In this document: piece by piece, positions 19,063 through 27,838 of the stretch
Numbering within the stretch: position 1 is the stretch's first letter
Layout of the letters: every line of letters starts with the position of its first letter
Assembly (NCBI GenBank): GCA_900112915.1
Contig: FONK01000013.1
Span: forward strand, 1-51,998
DNA length: 51,998 nt
Source of the DNA: Peptostreptococcaceae bacterium pGA-8
GTDB taxonomy: Bacteria; Bacillota; Clostridia; Peptostreptococcales; Anaerovoracaceae
Direction of reading: 5' to 3'
Notes under the pieces: model-generated
Told to the model about the DNA's origin: nothing
The model's database searches: none
The model's input: the letters and a program-made list of their open reading frames with translations, nothing else
Made by a program: the position numbers and the translations under genes

Positions 19063-20184
19063 TTACTTCTTTCCATGGAATTGATAATAAGTTGTTTCAA
19101 GTCTTCCATTGTAAAGCTTTCGTCTTCTGTCAGCCTTTCTTGCGAAAACCTTATCCTCAAAATCCTTATCGGTGGTAATTAAAAACAGGGACCATGTTTC
19201 ATGGTCTGCATAAAATTCCTTGAGAGCTTTGTATATGTGAGCTATTTCTCTGTCCTCACCTATTCTCTCTCCATAGGGAGGATTCGTGATGATTATGCCT
19301 CTTTCCTCCTGAGATTTATATTCTCTTATGTCAAGACGCTTAAAAATTATCGCATCTTCAACTCCTGCCTCCAAGGCATTTTCAGTAGCTGCTTCAATGG
19401 CTTTTTTGTCCTTATCCGAAGCAAATATTCTCAATCTCTGTGAATGATCAATGGCTTCAAAGGCACGCCTTCGTTCCTCCTTCCAGATTTCCGGCTTTAC
19501 AAGGTCCCAGGATTCACAAGCAAAGCTTCTGCTCAAGCCCGGGGCGATATTTCTTCCCATCATGGCTGCTTCAATGGCTATGGTGCCTGAACCGCAGCAG
19601 GGATCCACCAAAATTCTGTCTTTGTTCCAAAAGGATAGGCTTACCAATGCTGCTGCAAGGGTTTCCTTCATAGGGGCCTTCACATCCATAACCCTGTAGC
19701 CTCTTTTGTGCAGTCCTGCACCGGAGGTATCCACTGTTATGGTAGCTCTATCCTTTAGCAGGGTCAGCTTAATGGTATATGAAGAACCATTTTCCGACAA
19801 ATCCGTGACATAGAAATCCATAAGCCTGCATGCAATTGCCTTCTTAACTGTTCTCTGGCATGCCGGAACACTGGAAAGCTTAGACTTTACCGAGGTTCCT
19901 GTAACTATAAACTCCCCGTCCGGCGGAATAAGCTCTTCCCAAGGAATTGCCTTGGTTTGCTGAAACAAATCTTCAAAGGACAGCGCTTGAAACTCTGCCA
20001 TCTTCAATAGAACTCTATCGGCACATCTAAGATTTAAATTAGACCTGACAATGGCTCTTTCATCGCCTTGGAAGGTAATCTTTCCGTCCTCCGATTTCAG
20101 GATTTTATATCCAAGAGCTTCTATTTCTCTTTTTACCACTGCCTCAAGACCGAAGGTTGCCGTAGCAATTAGTTCTAATTTCAT
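19063..20184 (-). CDS. THUMP-domain class I RNA methyltransferase (RlmL/YpsC-like)
   Basis: This 373-residue SAM-dependent methyltransferase probably acts on 23S rRNA. The N-terminal THUMP region (about 45-160) binds RNA. The Rossmann part has the SAM motif DPCCGSGT (194-201) and the catalytic NPPY (301-304) typical of N2-guanine methyltransferases. It corresponds to the N-terminal half of E. coli RlmL and to Bacillus YpsC, and lacks the RlmK half, as usual in Firmicutes. The gaps to its neighbours are 15 and 5 nt. The modified base cannot be assigned from sequence. Confidence 0.88.
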   Translation of the reverse strand: MKLELIATATFGLEAVVKREIEALGYKILKSEDGKITFQGDERAIVRSNLNLRCADRVLLKMAEFQALSFEDLFQQTKAIPWEELIPPDGEFIVTGTSVKSKLSSVPACQRTVKKAIACRLMDFYVTDLSENGSSYTIKLTLLKDRATITVDTSGAGLHKRGYRVMDVKAPMKETLAAALVSLSFWNKDRILVDPCCGSGTIAIEAAMMGRNIAPGLSRSFACESWDLVKPEIWKEERRRAFEAIDHSQRLRIFASDKDKKAIEAATENALEAGVEDAIIFKRLDIREYKSQEERGIIITNPPYGERIGEDREIAHIYKALKEFYADHETWSLFLITTDKDFEDKVFARKADRRRKLYNGRLETTYYQFHGKK

Positions 20185-20199
20185 TACATCTCCTAAATC

Positions 20200-21222
20200 T
20201 TACAGGTAAGGCGCTTTTCTGTTTAAGCTGTTGCCTTCAAGACTTTCAAGGGCATTTAACGCCTTTCCGGTTCCCACAGCGACACATGAAGTAGGATCCT
20301 CGGCAATCCTGACATCTATACCTGTACGCTCGGCAATTCTTTTGTCTATGCCGTGTAGCAACGCTCCACCACCTGTCAGTACAATGCCGGAATTACTTAT
20401 GTCAGCCGCCAGCTCAGGCGGTGTCTTTTCCAGGACGCTGTGAACAGCTTCACAAATTGTATGCAGAGGCTCATCAAGGGCCTTCATAATCTCTTCCGAT
20501 GTTACGATAACAGTCTTTGGAAGTCCTGTAATGAGGTCCCTACCCCTACATTCCATAGAAACGCTTTCCTCTCTTGGATATGCCGTTCCAATGGTTTTCT
20601 TAAGCTCTTCACCGGTTCTCTCACCAATATAAAGCTTATGAGCCTTTCTCATGTATTTTATAATGGCATCATCGAATTTGTCGCCTGCCATCTTTACAGA
20701 TGTGCTTGCAACAATTCCACCAAGAGAAATTACTGCAACATCAGTGGTGCCTCCACCGATGTCTATCACCATAGATCCGTCCGGTTGAGCAATATCAAGT
20801 CCCGCACCGATGGCAGCGGCAACCGGCTCTTCCATCAGGAATACATCCTTTCCTCCCGCCTGGGTAGCAGCCTCTCTTACAGCTCTTTTTTCTACTTCAG
20901 TAACACCGCTTGGTACGCAAACCATTATTTTAGGGCGGAAAAATCTTCCCGTCCCACAGGTTTTTTTGATGAAATATTTAAGCATTCTCTCTGTAATATC
21001 GTAATCTGAAATTACACCGTCTCTAAGGGGTCTCATAGCCACAATGTTTGCCGGTGTTCTTCCAAGCATACGCCTAGCCTCTTCACCGACTGCTAAAATC
21101 TCGTCAGTATCTTTATTTACAGCAACTACTGCCGGTTCATTCAATACAATCCCCTTATTCTTGATATACACCAAAACATTGGCTGTACCAAGGTCTATAC
21201 CAACCTCACTTACAAATGCCAT
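20200..21222 (-). CDS. MreB/Mbl-family actin-like cell-shape protein
   Basis: This 340-residue bacterial actin polymerises under the membrane to guide side-wall synthesis. Phosphate-binding and nucleotide blocks are present: GIDLGTANVLVY at the N-terminus, DIGGGTTDVAVI in the middle and LTGGGALLHG near the C-terminus. The ATG at 21220-21222 is preferred over one two codons upstream because GGAG lies 7 nt before it. No mreC or mreD follows, which suggests an Mbl or MreBH-type paralogue rather than the mreBCD copy. It lies between a Na/Pi transporter gene and a methyltransferase gene, co-directional with 15-17 nt gaps. Confidence 0.9.
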   Translation of the reverse strand: MAFVSEVGIDLGTANVLVYIKNKGIVLNEPAVVAVNKDTDEILAVGEEARRMLGRTPANIVAMRPLRDGVISDYDITERMLKYFIKKTCGTGRFFRPKIMVCVPSGVTEVEKRAVREAATQAGGKDVFLMEEPVAAAIGAGLDIAQPDGSMVIDIGGGTTDVAVISLGGIVASTSVKMAGDKFDDAIIKYMRKAHKLYIGERTGEELKKTIGTAYPREESVSMECRGRDLITGLPKTVIVTSEEIMKALDEPLHTICEAVHSVLEKTPPELAADISNSGIVLTGGGALLHGIDKRIAERTGIDVRIAEDPTSCVAVGTGKALNALESLEGNSLNRKAPYL

Positions 21223-21239
21223 ATACATTCTCCTTTCGA

Positions 21240-22991
21240 TTATTCGCTTTTCAAACCATATTCTTCAGAAAACAGTTGATACTGGTCTCTGAAGAACTCG
21301 TCATTATGGGTTTTCAGCTTCTTTAAGTATTTATGTGTTTCAAAGCTATAGTTTGCCACCTCAATCATAGCCACAGCTATATTTGAGCAGTGGTCGGATA
21401 TTCTTTCATAGCTGATGAGCAAATCGTTTAATATGAATCCATATTCTATGGTACAGCTTCCATTTCTAAGCCTTGCAATATGGTTCAGCTTAATGGTTTC
21501 CGTAATATCGTCAATTACCTCTTCCAAAGGCTCAACTCGCTTTGCCTTCTCGATATCTCCTGTAATAAAAGCATCAAGAGTAAGCTCAAGAATCCCCTTC
21601 AATGCCCTCTCGATATAGGATATCTCCTTCATTGCCTCAGGTGAAAAGGTTACTTTTTTGTCGTGAATCTCTTCAGCCGCATTCATTATATTAATAGCAT
21701 GGTCGGAAATCCTCTCAAAGTCACCGATGGTGTGAAGCAATGTGGAAATGCCTCTGTTATCATCCTCAGAAAGGTCGTAGGATGACAGCTTTACAAGGTA
21801 TGAGCCTAATTTATCCTCATAGGTATCCACGTCCTTTTCGAGCTTGGACACCCTATTGGCACTTTGCTCCTTATAGTTAAACAACAAATCCATGGCAGCC
21901 ACTACAGTCTCGCTGGACAGCTTCGCCATTTCCGAGGTCATGATTTTACATTCCTGAAGGGCTATGGACGGAGTCTTAAGAAGTCTTTCATCAAGAAAAG
22001 CAAACTTTCTGTCGTCTTCCACCTTTATAGTCCCCTCTGCAATCTTCACAAGCTGTTTTGAGAACGGAAGCAACAAAACAGTCGTAATTATATTGAACAA
22101 GCTGTGGGCAACAGCTACACCTACAGGACTTATAGCATCAGCCATCCATGGGAAATGGATCAAAGCATCAATACCATAGAACAGCACCAGACATACAATT
22201 GTACCTATCAGGTTAAATGCAATATGAATAATAGCTACTCTCTTGGCATTCTTGCTTACTCCAATACTTGAAATCAAAGCAGTTGCACAGGTTCCTATGT
22301 TTTGACCCATTATAATAGGAATTGCCATTCCGTAGGTTACACTGCTGGTTAATGATAAAGCTTGCAGAATACCTACAGATGCAGAAGAGCTCTGAATTAT
22401 TGCAGTCAACACAAGGCCTGTTGCAATTCCCAAAATAGGATTTTCAAAGGCTACAAGAATTTTAGCAAAGGAAGGAGAGTTAGCCAGCGGCTTAACAGCT
22501 CCACTCATGAAATTCATTCCATACATTAAAACTGCAAATCCGATCAGTATAGTTCCTATGTCCTTATGCTTCCTCTTGGAGGACGCCATAATCATAACCA
22601 TGCCGATGAATGCCAGTATCGGTGAGAAGGATGACGGATTGAGAAGCTTAACCCATACATTGTCCCCTTCAATTCCAATGGAACTCAATATCCATGCAGT
22701 AACTGTAGTTCCAATGTTGGAGCCCATAATTACTCCGACAGTCTGACCAAGCTCCATAATGCCTGAATTTACAAGTCCGACGAGCATTACAGTTACAGCT
22801 GACGAGCTCTGAATTACCGCCGTGATGCTAAGACCCAGAAATAAACTCTTAACAGGATTTGAAGTCATCTTCTTTAGAATTCCTTCAAGCTTACCACCTG
22901 CTAATCTTTCAAGACCCTGGGACATTACATTCATTCCGTATATGAATAATGCAAGCCCGCCAAATAGAGAAATAAATGAAAAGATATTCAT
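21240..22991 (-). CDS. Na/Pi-cotransporter II-related protein with PhoU-like tail
   Basis: The 583-residue protein has a membrane half (about 1-310) with the two inverted QSSSA motifs of the NptA/PNaS family (Q61-SSSA and Q200-SSSA). A cytoplasmic helical tail (about 340-560) resembles PhoU. Members move phosphate with Na+, in or out depending on the protein; the PhoU-fused bacterial type (YjbB-like) may export Pi. It lies 13 nt after the DtxR regulator gene and 17 nt before mreB in one transcription unit. No pst or phoR genes are nearby. Confidence 0.9.
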   Translation of the reverse strand: MNIFSFISLFGGLALFIYGMNVMSQGLERLAGGKLEGILKKMTSNPVKSLFLGLSITAVIQSSSAVTVMLVGLVNSGIMELGQTVGVIMGSNIGTTVTAWILSSIGIEGDNVWVKLLNPSSFSPILAFIGMVMIMASSKRKHKDIGTILIGFAVLMYGMNFMSGAVKPLANSPSFAKILVAFENPILGIATGLVLTAIIQSSSASVGILQALSLTSSVTYGMAIPIIMGQNIGTCATALISSIGVSKNAKRVAIIHIAFNLIGTIVCLVLFYGIDALIHFPWMADAISPVGVAVAHSLFNIITTVLLLPFSKQLVKIAEGTIKVEDDRKFAFLDERLLKTPSIALQECKIMTSEMAKLSSETVVAAMDLLFNYKEQSANRVSKLEKDVDTYEDKLGSYLVKLSSYDLSEDDNRGISTLLHTIGDFERISDHAINIMNAAEEIHDKKVTFSPEAMKEISYIERALKGILELTLDAFITGDIEKAKRVEPLEEVIDDITETIKLNHIARLRNGSCTIEYGFILNDLLISYERISDHCSNIAVAMIEVANYSFETHKYLKKLKTHNDEFFRDQYQLFSEEYGLKSE

Positions 22992-23004
22992 TAACCGCTA
23001 CTCC

Positions 23005-23370
23005 TTATTTAAACCCGAAATATTTTTTAATAGCCTCAAAAGATTCGTCGCTCATATAGTGCTCCATACGGCATGCATCCTCAGTTGCAACCTCATCTCT
23101 GACTCCGATTTTTTTCAATATCGATGAAAGAACATTGTGCTTGTCATAAACGGAATTTGCTCTTTCTTTTCCTTTTTCAGTCAATGTAATATGTCCTGAT
23201 TGATCTACATCTATATAACCATCATCACGCAAAAGCCCCAGACCTCGACTTACACTTGCCCTTGAAAGCTCTCTGTAAGTAGCCACATCTATAGCCCTTA
23301 CCTGCGGTTGCTCCTTACTCAATATCAAAATAGTTTCCAAATACATTTCGCCTGATTCTTGTATTGACAT
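23005..23370 (-). CDS. DtxR-family metal-dependent repressor (probably iron-responsive)
   Basis: This 121-residue protein is a short DtxR form: N-terminal winged helix (about 5-60), a dimerisation part and no SH3 domain. The primary metal site of DtxR (Met10, Cys102, Glu105, His106) is matched by M9, C100, E103 and H104. The Cys favours iron over manganese. In the ancillary site only one His (H78) is kept. It is divergent from feoA, with about 350 bp between them that hold GTTAGC-type palindromes, so it most likely represses feo when iron is plentiful. AGGAGG precedes the ATG. It leads the unit that runs to the MocR gene. Confidence 0.9.
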   Translation of the reverse strand: MSIQESGEMYLETILILSKEQPQVRAIDVATYRELSRASVSRGLGLLRDDGYIDVDQSGHITLTEKGKERANSVYDKHNVLSSILKKIGVRDEVATEDACRMEHYMSDESFEAIKKYFGFK

Positions 23371-23532
23371 ACCAAAACCTCCTAAGATACGAACTTATTT
23401 AAATTCTCATAACAAAGCATATCTAAAAGCACGCATAGATACACAGTTATTCTATCATAAGTAAAAGACAAATAAAAGCATTTGTTTATTCAAAGCTCTC
23501 AATATAAAGAATGATTTTTTCCTTGTTAACTA

Positions 23533-23561
23533 TTGACAACATTATTATTTAGTTGTAATAT
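23533..23561 (+). promoter_or_regulatory. feo operon promoter
   Basis: TTGACA (23533-23538), a 17-nt spacer and TAATAT (23556-23561) form a near-ideal promoter. The first operator box begins 9 bp after the -10, covering the expected start of transcription. Confidence 0.85.
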
Positions 23562-23569
23562 AAATGTGA

Positions 23570-23585
23570 GTTAGCTTTCGCTAAC
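23570..23585. promoter_or_regulatory. DtxR-type operator box 1
   Basis: The perfect inverted repeat GTTAGC-TTTC-GCTAAC is centred near +10 of the feo promoter. The half site TTAGC and 4-bp centre resemble the core of DtxR/IdeR operators (TTAGGTTAGCCTAACCTAA). Confidence 0.8.
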
Positions 23586-23602
23586 CTTTTTTACTTTACA
23601 AA

Positions 23603-23618
23603 GTTAGCCAAAGCTAAT
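23603..23618. promoter_or_regulatory. DtxR-type operator box 2
   Basis: GTTAGC-CAAA-GCTAAT is the second palindrome, 33 bp (about three helical turns) from box 1. A weaker relative, ATTAGC followed by GGCTCAT, occurs at 23673-23689 (in a TTTAA-spaced arrangement). A 10-bp AT-rich inverted repeat, TTAGAATTAC / GTAATTCTAA, lies at 23632-23641 and 23654-23663 in the leader. Confidence 0.75.
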
Positions 23619-23723
23619 CATTTCAATTTCTTTAGAATTACTCTCAAGCTTCTGTAATTCTAAGTATATCGGATTAGCTTTAAGGCTCATTTTATGGTTT
23701 AAGAAGCGGGAAAGGAGGTTCCT

Positions 23724-23945
23724 ATGCCACTAACATTTGTCGGTGAAGGAGAGCTTGTTGAAATTAAGAGGATAAACGGCAACGATGAATCAAGAAGACA
23801 TCTTCATAATCTGGGCTTCGTTGAAGGAAGCAAGGTCAGCGTCGTATCAAAAACCAACGGTAACCTCATAGTAGGTGTCAAGGATGCCCGCATTGCCTTA
23901 AGCAAGGAAATGGCTGCCAAGATTGTAGTCGCAATTATAAGTTAA
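23724..23945 (+). CDS. feoA: FeoA-type SH3-like protein (first copy)
   Basis: The 73-residue cytoplasmic beta-barrel protein belongs to the FeoA family, needed for FeoB-dependent Fe2+ uptake. The typical RRHLHNLGFVEGSKVSVVS pattern lies at about 27-45, and VGVKDARIALSKEMAAKI at the end. It is the first gene of feoA-feoA-feoB plus a small Cys-rich gene. AAAGGAGG precedes the ATG. The two copies are diverged, so they may have different roles. Confidence 0.92.
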   Translation: MPLTFVGEGELVEIKRINGNDESRRHLHNLGFVEGSKVSVVSKTNGNLIVGVKDARIALSKEMAAKIVVAIIS

Positions 23946-23968
23946 TTATTTTATTCAATGGAGGAAGT

Positions 23969-24190
23969 ATGATTACACTAAGAGACATTCCAACAGGTGC
24001 TTCTGCTACAGTTGTAAAAATTCTGGGTCAAGGTCCCACAAAACGCAGAATCATGGACATGGGAATAACAAAGGGAGTTACCCTGAAGGTCAGAAAGGTT
24101 GCCCCGTTAGGCGATCCTATTGAAATTACAGTAAGAGGCTATGAGCTTTCCATCAGAAAAGCAGATGCCCAGGAAATTATAGTAGAATAA
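23969..24190 (+). CDS. feoA: FeoA-type SH3-like protein (second copy)
   Basis: This second 73-residue FeoA-family protein lies 23 nt after the first and 9 nt before feoB. KRRIMDMGITKGVTLKVRKVAP (written here in short: RRIMDMGITKG near residue 25) and the final ELSIRKADAQEIIV are family hallmarks. It is clearly distinct in sequence from the first copy. Paired FeoA genes occur in other clostridia. Confidence 0.92.
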   Translation: MITLRDIPTGASATVVKILGQGPTKRRIMDMGITKGVTLKVRKVAPLGDPIEITVRGYELSIRKADAQEIIVE

Positions 24191-24199
24191 GGAGATGCA

Positions 24200-26389
24200 A
24201 TGAAAGGTAAACTTACAATCGCATTGGCAGGTAACCCTAACAGCGGTAAAACTACTTTGTTCAATGCACTAACAGGGTCTAACCAGTATGTAGGTAACTG
24301 GCCGGGCGTAACAGTAGAAAAAAAAGAGGGAAAGTATAAACAAGACAAGGAAGTTATAATTACAGACCTTCCCGGTATCTATTCTCTTTCCCCTTACACT
24401 CTTGAAGAGGTTGTTGCCAGAAATTACTTAATTAACTCAAAACCCGATGCTATTTTAAACATAGTTGATGGAACCAACCTGGAGAGAAACCTATATCTTA
24501 CAACTCAGCTTCTTGAGTTGGGTATCCCAACTGTCGTTGCAGTTAATATGATGGACATTGTCAGAAAGACAGGAAATGTTCTCAGCATTCCGGGACTGTC
24601 CAAGGCCCTCGGCTGCACGGTAGTGGAAATTTCCGCACTCAAGGGTGAAGGAGTTGACAAAGCAGCCGCTGCGGCAATAAAGGCAGGCACTGAAAAAACC
24701 ATTCAGAAGCCATGTCACAGCTTCACCGGCTCGGTAGAGCATGCTCTTGCTCACATAGAGGAAGCAACCATTCACAACCTTCCTGAGGAGCAGCAGCGCT
24801 GGTACTCAGTAAAGCTGTTTGAGAGAGATGAAAAGGTTGCAGAGCAGCTAAAGCTGTCAAAGGAAGCTCTTGAGCATATTGCTAAGGACATCGAATTAGT
24901 TGAAACTGAAATGGATGACGATGCTGAAAGCATTATCACCAACGAGAGATACACCTATATAGCATCCATTATCGGTTCATGCTATGAAAAGAAATCAGCT
25001 TCAACTTTATCAATATCAGATAAAATTGACAATATCGTTACAAACCGATTCTTGGCTCTTCCGATATTTGCACTTGTAATGTACATAGTATATTACTTCT
25101 CTATTACCACTGTAGGAAGCATCGCAACCGATTTTGTAAATGATAATATTTTCGCTGACGGCTTCACCCTGTTCGGGAAGGATATTCCTTCAATTCCTGA
25201 TTTGGCAACTTCAGGTCTTGAGAGCATCAATGCGGCTCCTTGGCTAAGCAGCCTGATAGTAGAAGGTATCATTGCCGGAGTCGGTGCAGTACTCGGCTTC
25301 GTACCGCAGATACTTGTACTCTTCATCTTCCTTGCCTTCCTTGAAGGCTGTGGATATATGGCAAGAGTGGCATTCATTATGGATAGAATTTTCAGAAAGT
25401 TTGGACTTTCAGGAAAATCATTCATTCCGATGCTAATCGGAACAGGCTGCTCCGTTCCTGCGATTATGGCAAGCAGAACCATTGAAAACGACAGAGATAG
25501 AAAGATGACCATTATGACAACTTCCTTCGTTCCTTGTGGAGCAAAGCTGCCAATTATCGCTCTTATTGCCGGCGCCATCTTCGATAATGCCGGTTGGGTT
25601 GCTACAAGCGCTTACTTTGTAGGTATCGGCGCAATTATCATATCAGGTATAATCCTGAAAAAGACAAGGGCCTTTGCAGGCGATCCTGCTCCTTTTGTCC
25701 TCGAGCTTCCTGCATACCACTGGCCGACAGTTGGATCAGTTTTAAGAAGCATGTGGGAAAGAGGCTGGTCCTTCATTAAAAAAGCCGGAACAATAATCCT
25801 TCTTTCAACTATATTCATCTGGTTCACGTCATCCTACGGATTCGAGAACGGGGCCTTCGGACCGGTTGATATGGAAGCAAGCTTACTGGCTAAGCTCGGT
25901 AACATTATTGCTCCTATATTTACACCTTTAGGCTTCGGAAACTGGAAGGCGGCAGTTGCGGCAATTACCGGTCTTGTAGCAAAGGAAAACGTTGTAGGAA
26001 CCTTCGGTATTCTATATGGCGGTCTTGAAGAGGTTGCTGAAAACGGTGAAGAGGTTTGGGCTCAGGTTAGAGCTGCTTTCACGGTAGTAACAGCATATTC
26101 ATTCCTTGTGTTTAACTTGATTTGTGCTCCTTGCTTTGCTGCAATCGGTGCAATCAAAAGAGAAATGGCAAGCCATAAATGGACATGGATCGCTATTATT
26201 TACCAGACTGTACTGGCTTATGCATTATCACTGATTGTAACTCAGGTAGGTAATCTGATCATCTTCGGAACCTTTGGTGTCGGCACAGTTATAGCATTCA
26301 TTCTAATCGCCGCTATCATTTATCTTCTTGTCAGACCTTACCACGAGGGCGACAAGCTTGATTCAAAGGTGATTAATCCTGTTAAATAA
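24200..26389 (+). CDS. feoB: ferrous iron transporter FeoB
   Basis: This 729-residue inner-membrane protein imports Fe2+. The N-terminal G domain shows GNPNSGKTT (11-19), the DLPG motif (56-59) and NMMD (116-119), followed by a helical regulatory region to about 270. The membrane part has two Gate domains with conserved Cys: GTGCSVP near 413 and APCFAAIG near 648. Its length is standard for the short clostridial type. It starts 9 nt after the second feoA, in the operon under the GTTAGC boxes. Confidence 0.97.
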   Translation: MKGKLTIALAGNPNSGKTTLFNALTGSNQYVGNWPGVTVEKKEGKYKQDKEVIITDLPGIYSLSPYTLEEVVARNYLINSKPDAILNIVDGTNLERNLYLTTQLLELGIPTVVAVNMMDIVRKTGNVLSIPGLSKALGCTVVEISALKGEGVDKAAAAAIKAGTEKTIQKPCHSFTGSVEHALAHIEEATIHNLPEEQQRWYSVKLFERDEKVAEQLKLSKEALEHIAKDIELVETEMDDDAESIITNERYTYIASIIGSCYEKKSASTLSISDKIDNIVTNRFLALPIFALVMYIVYYFSITTVGSIATDFVNDNIFADGFTLFGKDIPSIPDLATSGLESINAAPWLSSLIVEGIIAGVGAVLGFVPQILVLFIFLAFLEGCGYMARVAFIMDRIFRKFGLSGKSFIPMLIGTGCSVPAIMASRTIENDRDRKMTIMTTSFVPCGAKLPIIALIAGAIFDNAGWVATSAYFVGIGAIIISGIILKKTRAFAGDPAPFVLELPAYHWPTVGSVLRSMWERGWSFIKKAGTIILLSTIFIWFTSSYGFENGAFGPVDMEASLLAKLGNIIAPIFTPLGFGNWKAAVAAITGLVAKENVVGTFGILYGGLEEVAENGEEVWAQVRAAFTVVTAYSFLVFNLICAPCFAAIGAIKREMASHKWTWIAIIYQTVLAYALSLIVTQVGNLIIFGTFGVGTVIAFILIAAIIYLLVRPYHEGDKLDSKVINPVK

Positions 26390-26428
26390 GGGTAACAAAG
26401 AATATGTAGATAGAGAGGAGGTATCAGC

Positions 26429-26629
26429 ATGATACAATATATTCAAAATAACCTTGGAACCATAGTAGTTTCCATCCTCCTAGCTGTCCTCGTCTTCTTT
26501 CTCATAAGAAAGCTGATTCGAGACAGAAAAAACGGCTGCTCAGGTTGCAGCGGCTGTTCAGGCTGTTCAAGCTCAGCTTGCAATATCTCTCCTGAAGAAA
26601 TAAAGAAAGCTTTGGATGAGACTAAATAA
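26429..26629 (+). CDS. FeoB-associated Cys-rich membrane protein
   Basis: The 66-residue protein has one N-terminal membrane helix (about 10-28) followed by a basic stretch and a Cys-Ser-Gly cluster, GCSGCSGCSGC, at about 37-47. Such proteins regularly follow feoB in Firmicutes and may help iron delivery or replace FeoC; the role is not established. GAGAGGAGG precedes the ATG. The repeated GCSGCS is encoded by a short DNA repeat at about 26534-26570. Confidence 0.88.
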   Translation: MIQYIQNNLGTIVVSILLAVLVFFLIRKLIRDRKNGCSGCSGCSGCSSSACNISPEEIKKALDETK

Positions 26630-26653
26630 TTAAATAATCTATACACATGAATG

Positions 26654-26680
26654 GGAGGTAGCTGTTACCTCCTATTTATG
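26654..26680 (+). terminator. candidate terminator after the feo operon
   Basis: A stem GGAGGTA / TACCTCC (26654-26660, 26666-26672) has a 5-nt loop and a weak T-rich tail, TATTTATG. The next 45 nt hold a direct repeat of GAAAACCATTT (26685-26695 and 26704-26714). Confidence 0.55.
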
Positions 26681-26724
26681 TATTGAAAACCATTTTATGT
26701 ACGGAAAACCATTTATTGAACTTC

Positions 26725-26753
26725 TTGTAATGAGGAGTTCCGTGCTTTATAAT
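26725..26753 (+). promoter_or_regulatory. promoter of the threonine aldolase gene
   Basis: TTGTAA (26725-26730), a 17-nt spacer and a perfect TATAAT (26748-26753) lie about 55 nt before the ATG. The -35 lies inside an imperfect inverted repeat, GAACTTCT / AGGAGTTC. Confidence 0.7.
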
Positions 26754-26809
26754 ATTTATATATTGTTTTTCAGTTGAAAATATGGATTAGAACAATCTTG
26801 GAGGTAGAA

Positions 26810-27835
26810 ATGATTTACTTTAGAAGCGACTATAGCCAGGGAGCTCACCCTGAAATTCTGGATGCACTGGTCAAATCCAATGATGTGCACACAGACGGAT
26901 ACGGCTTGGATCCTTTGAGCGATGAGGCAAGAGAAATAATTAAGGAGCATATTGGCAGACCTGACGCTGATATCCATATGATGATCGGCGGCACCTCTAC
27001 CAATGTTACAACCATTGCCGCAGCATTAAGACCCTACGAAGCGGTAGTTGCCCCTCTCACAGGGCATATTTATGTTCATGAATGTGGCGCTGTTGAACGC
27101 TCCGGTCACAAAGTAATTGCCCTCCCTACTGAAGATGGTAAGCTTACTCCGGCTCACATTGATGATGCTTGGCTTCTCTTTGAGGATGACCACACTGTAG
27201 TTCCAAGGATGCTGTATATTTCCAATACAACAGAAATAGGTACGGTTTATTCAAAAGCTGAGCTTGTGGCTCTCCGAGAGGCTTGTGACAAACACAATAT
27301 GTATCTGTACATGGATGGCGCAAGACTGGGAGCTGCCCTCACCGCCCCGGGAAACGACCTTACAATGAAGGACATCGCAAGCCTGGTTGATGCCTTCTAT
27401 ATCGGCGGTACCAAGAACGGAGCTATGATCGGCGAAGTGGCCATTCTTCTCAACGAAGAAATTGCAGATCATTATAGGTGGATGATTAAGCAAAACTGCG
27501 CCATGCTTGCAAAGGGTCGTTTGGTAGGCGTTCAGTTTACTAAGCTTCTTGAAGGTGGCGACAACAGCCTGTTTTATGAAATCGGTAGGCATATGAATCT
27601 CATGGCGAGGAAGCTGAAGGAAGGTATTGAAGCTGCAGGATATGGCTTTAGCGGTCAGTCTGTTACAAATCAAATCTTTCCGATTCTTCCAAAATCATTA
27701 ATCGAAAAGCTGAAAGAAAACTTCTTTTTCTATGAATGGGCTCCTTATGACGAGGATAATGCCGTAATTCGTCTGGTTACCGGCTTCGGTACCACGGAAG
27801 CTGAAGTTAATGCATTTATTGCAGCCTTAAGATAA
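26810..27835 (+). CDS. low-specificity L-threonine aldolase / beta-eliminating lyase family
   Basis: This 341-residue PLP enzyme splits threonine or allo-threonine to glycine and acetaldehyde. PLP Lys202 lies in IGGTKNG, and the cofactor-binding D169 and R172 lie in MDGARLG. The frame is open 12 codons further upstream, but GGAGG lies just before ATG 26810 and FRSDYS is the usual N-terminus. The next gene starts 3 nt after the stop. A related beta-eliminating lyase activity cannot be excluded. Confidence 0.88.
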   Translation: MIYFRSDYSQGAHPEILDALVKSNDVHTDGYGLDPLSDEAREIIKEHIGRPDADIHMMIGGTSTNVTTIAAALRPYEAVVAPLTGHIYVHECGAVERSGHKVIALPTEDGKLTPAHIDDAWLLFEDDHTVVPRMLYISNTTEIGTVYSKAELVALREACDKHNMYLYMDGARLGAALTAPGNDLTMKDIASLVDAFYIGGTKNGAMIGEVAILLNEEIADHYRWMIKQNCAMLAKGRLVGVQFTKLLEGGDNSLFYEIGRHMNLMARKLKEGIEAAGYGFSGQSVTNQIFPILPKSLIEKLKENFFFYEWAPYDEDNAVIRLVTGFGTTEAEVNAFIAALR

Positions 27836-27838
27836 GCC

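Noticed and set aside
20440-21009. A 189-codon open frame antisense to the mreB-like gene
   Set aside because: The opposite strand encodes a clear MreB with all nucleotide motifs. The antisense product has biased composition and no recognisable domain.
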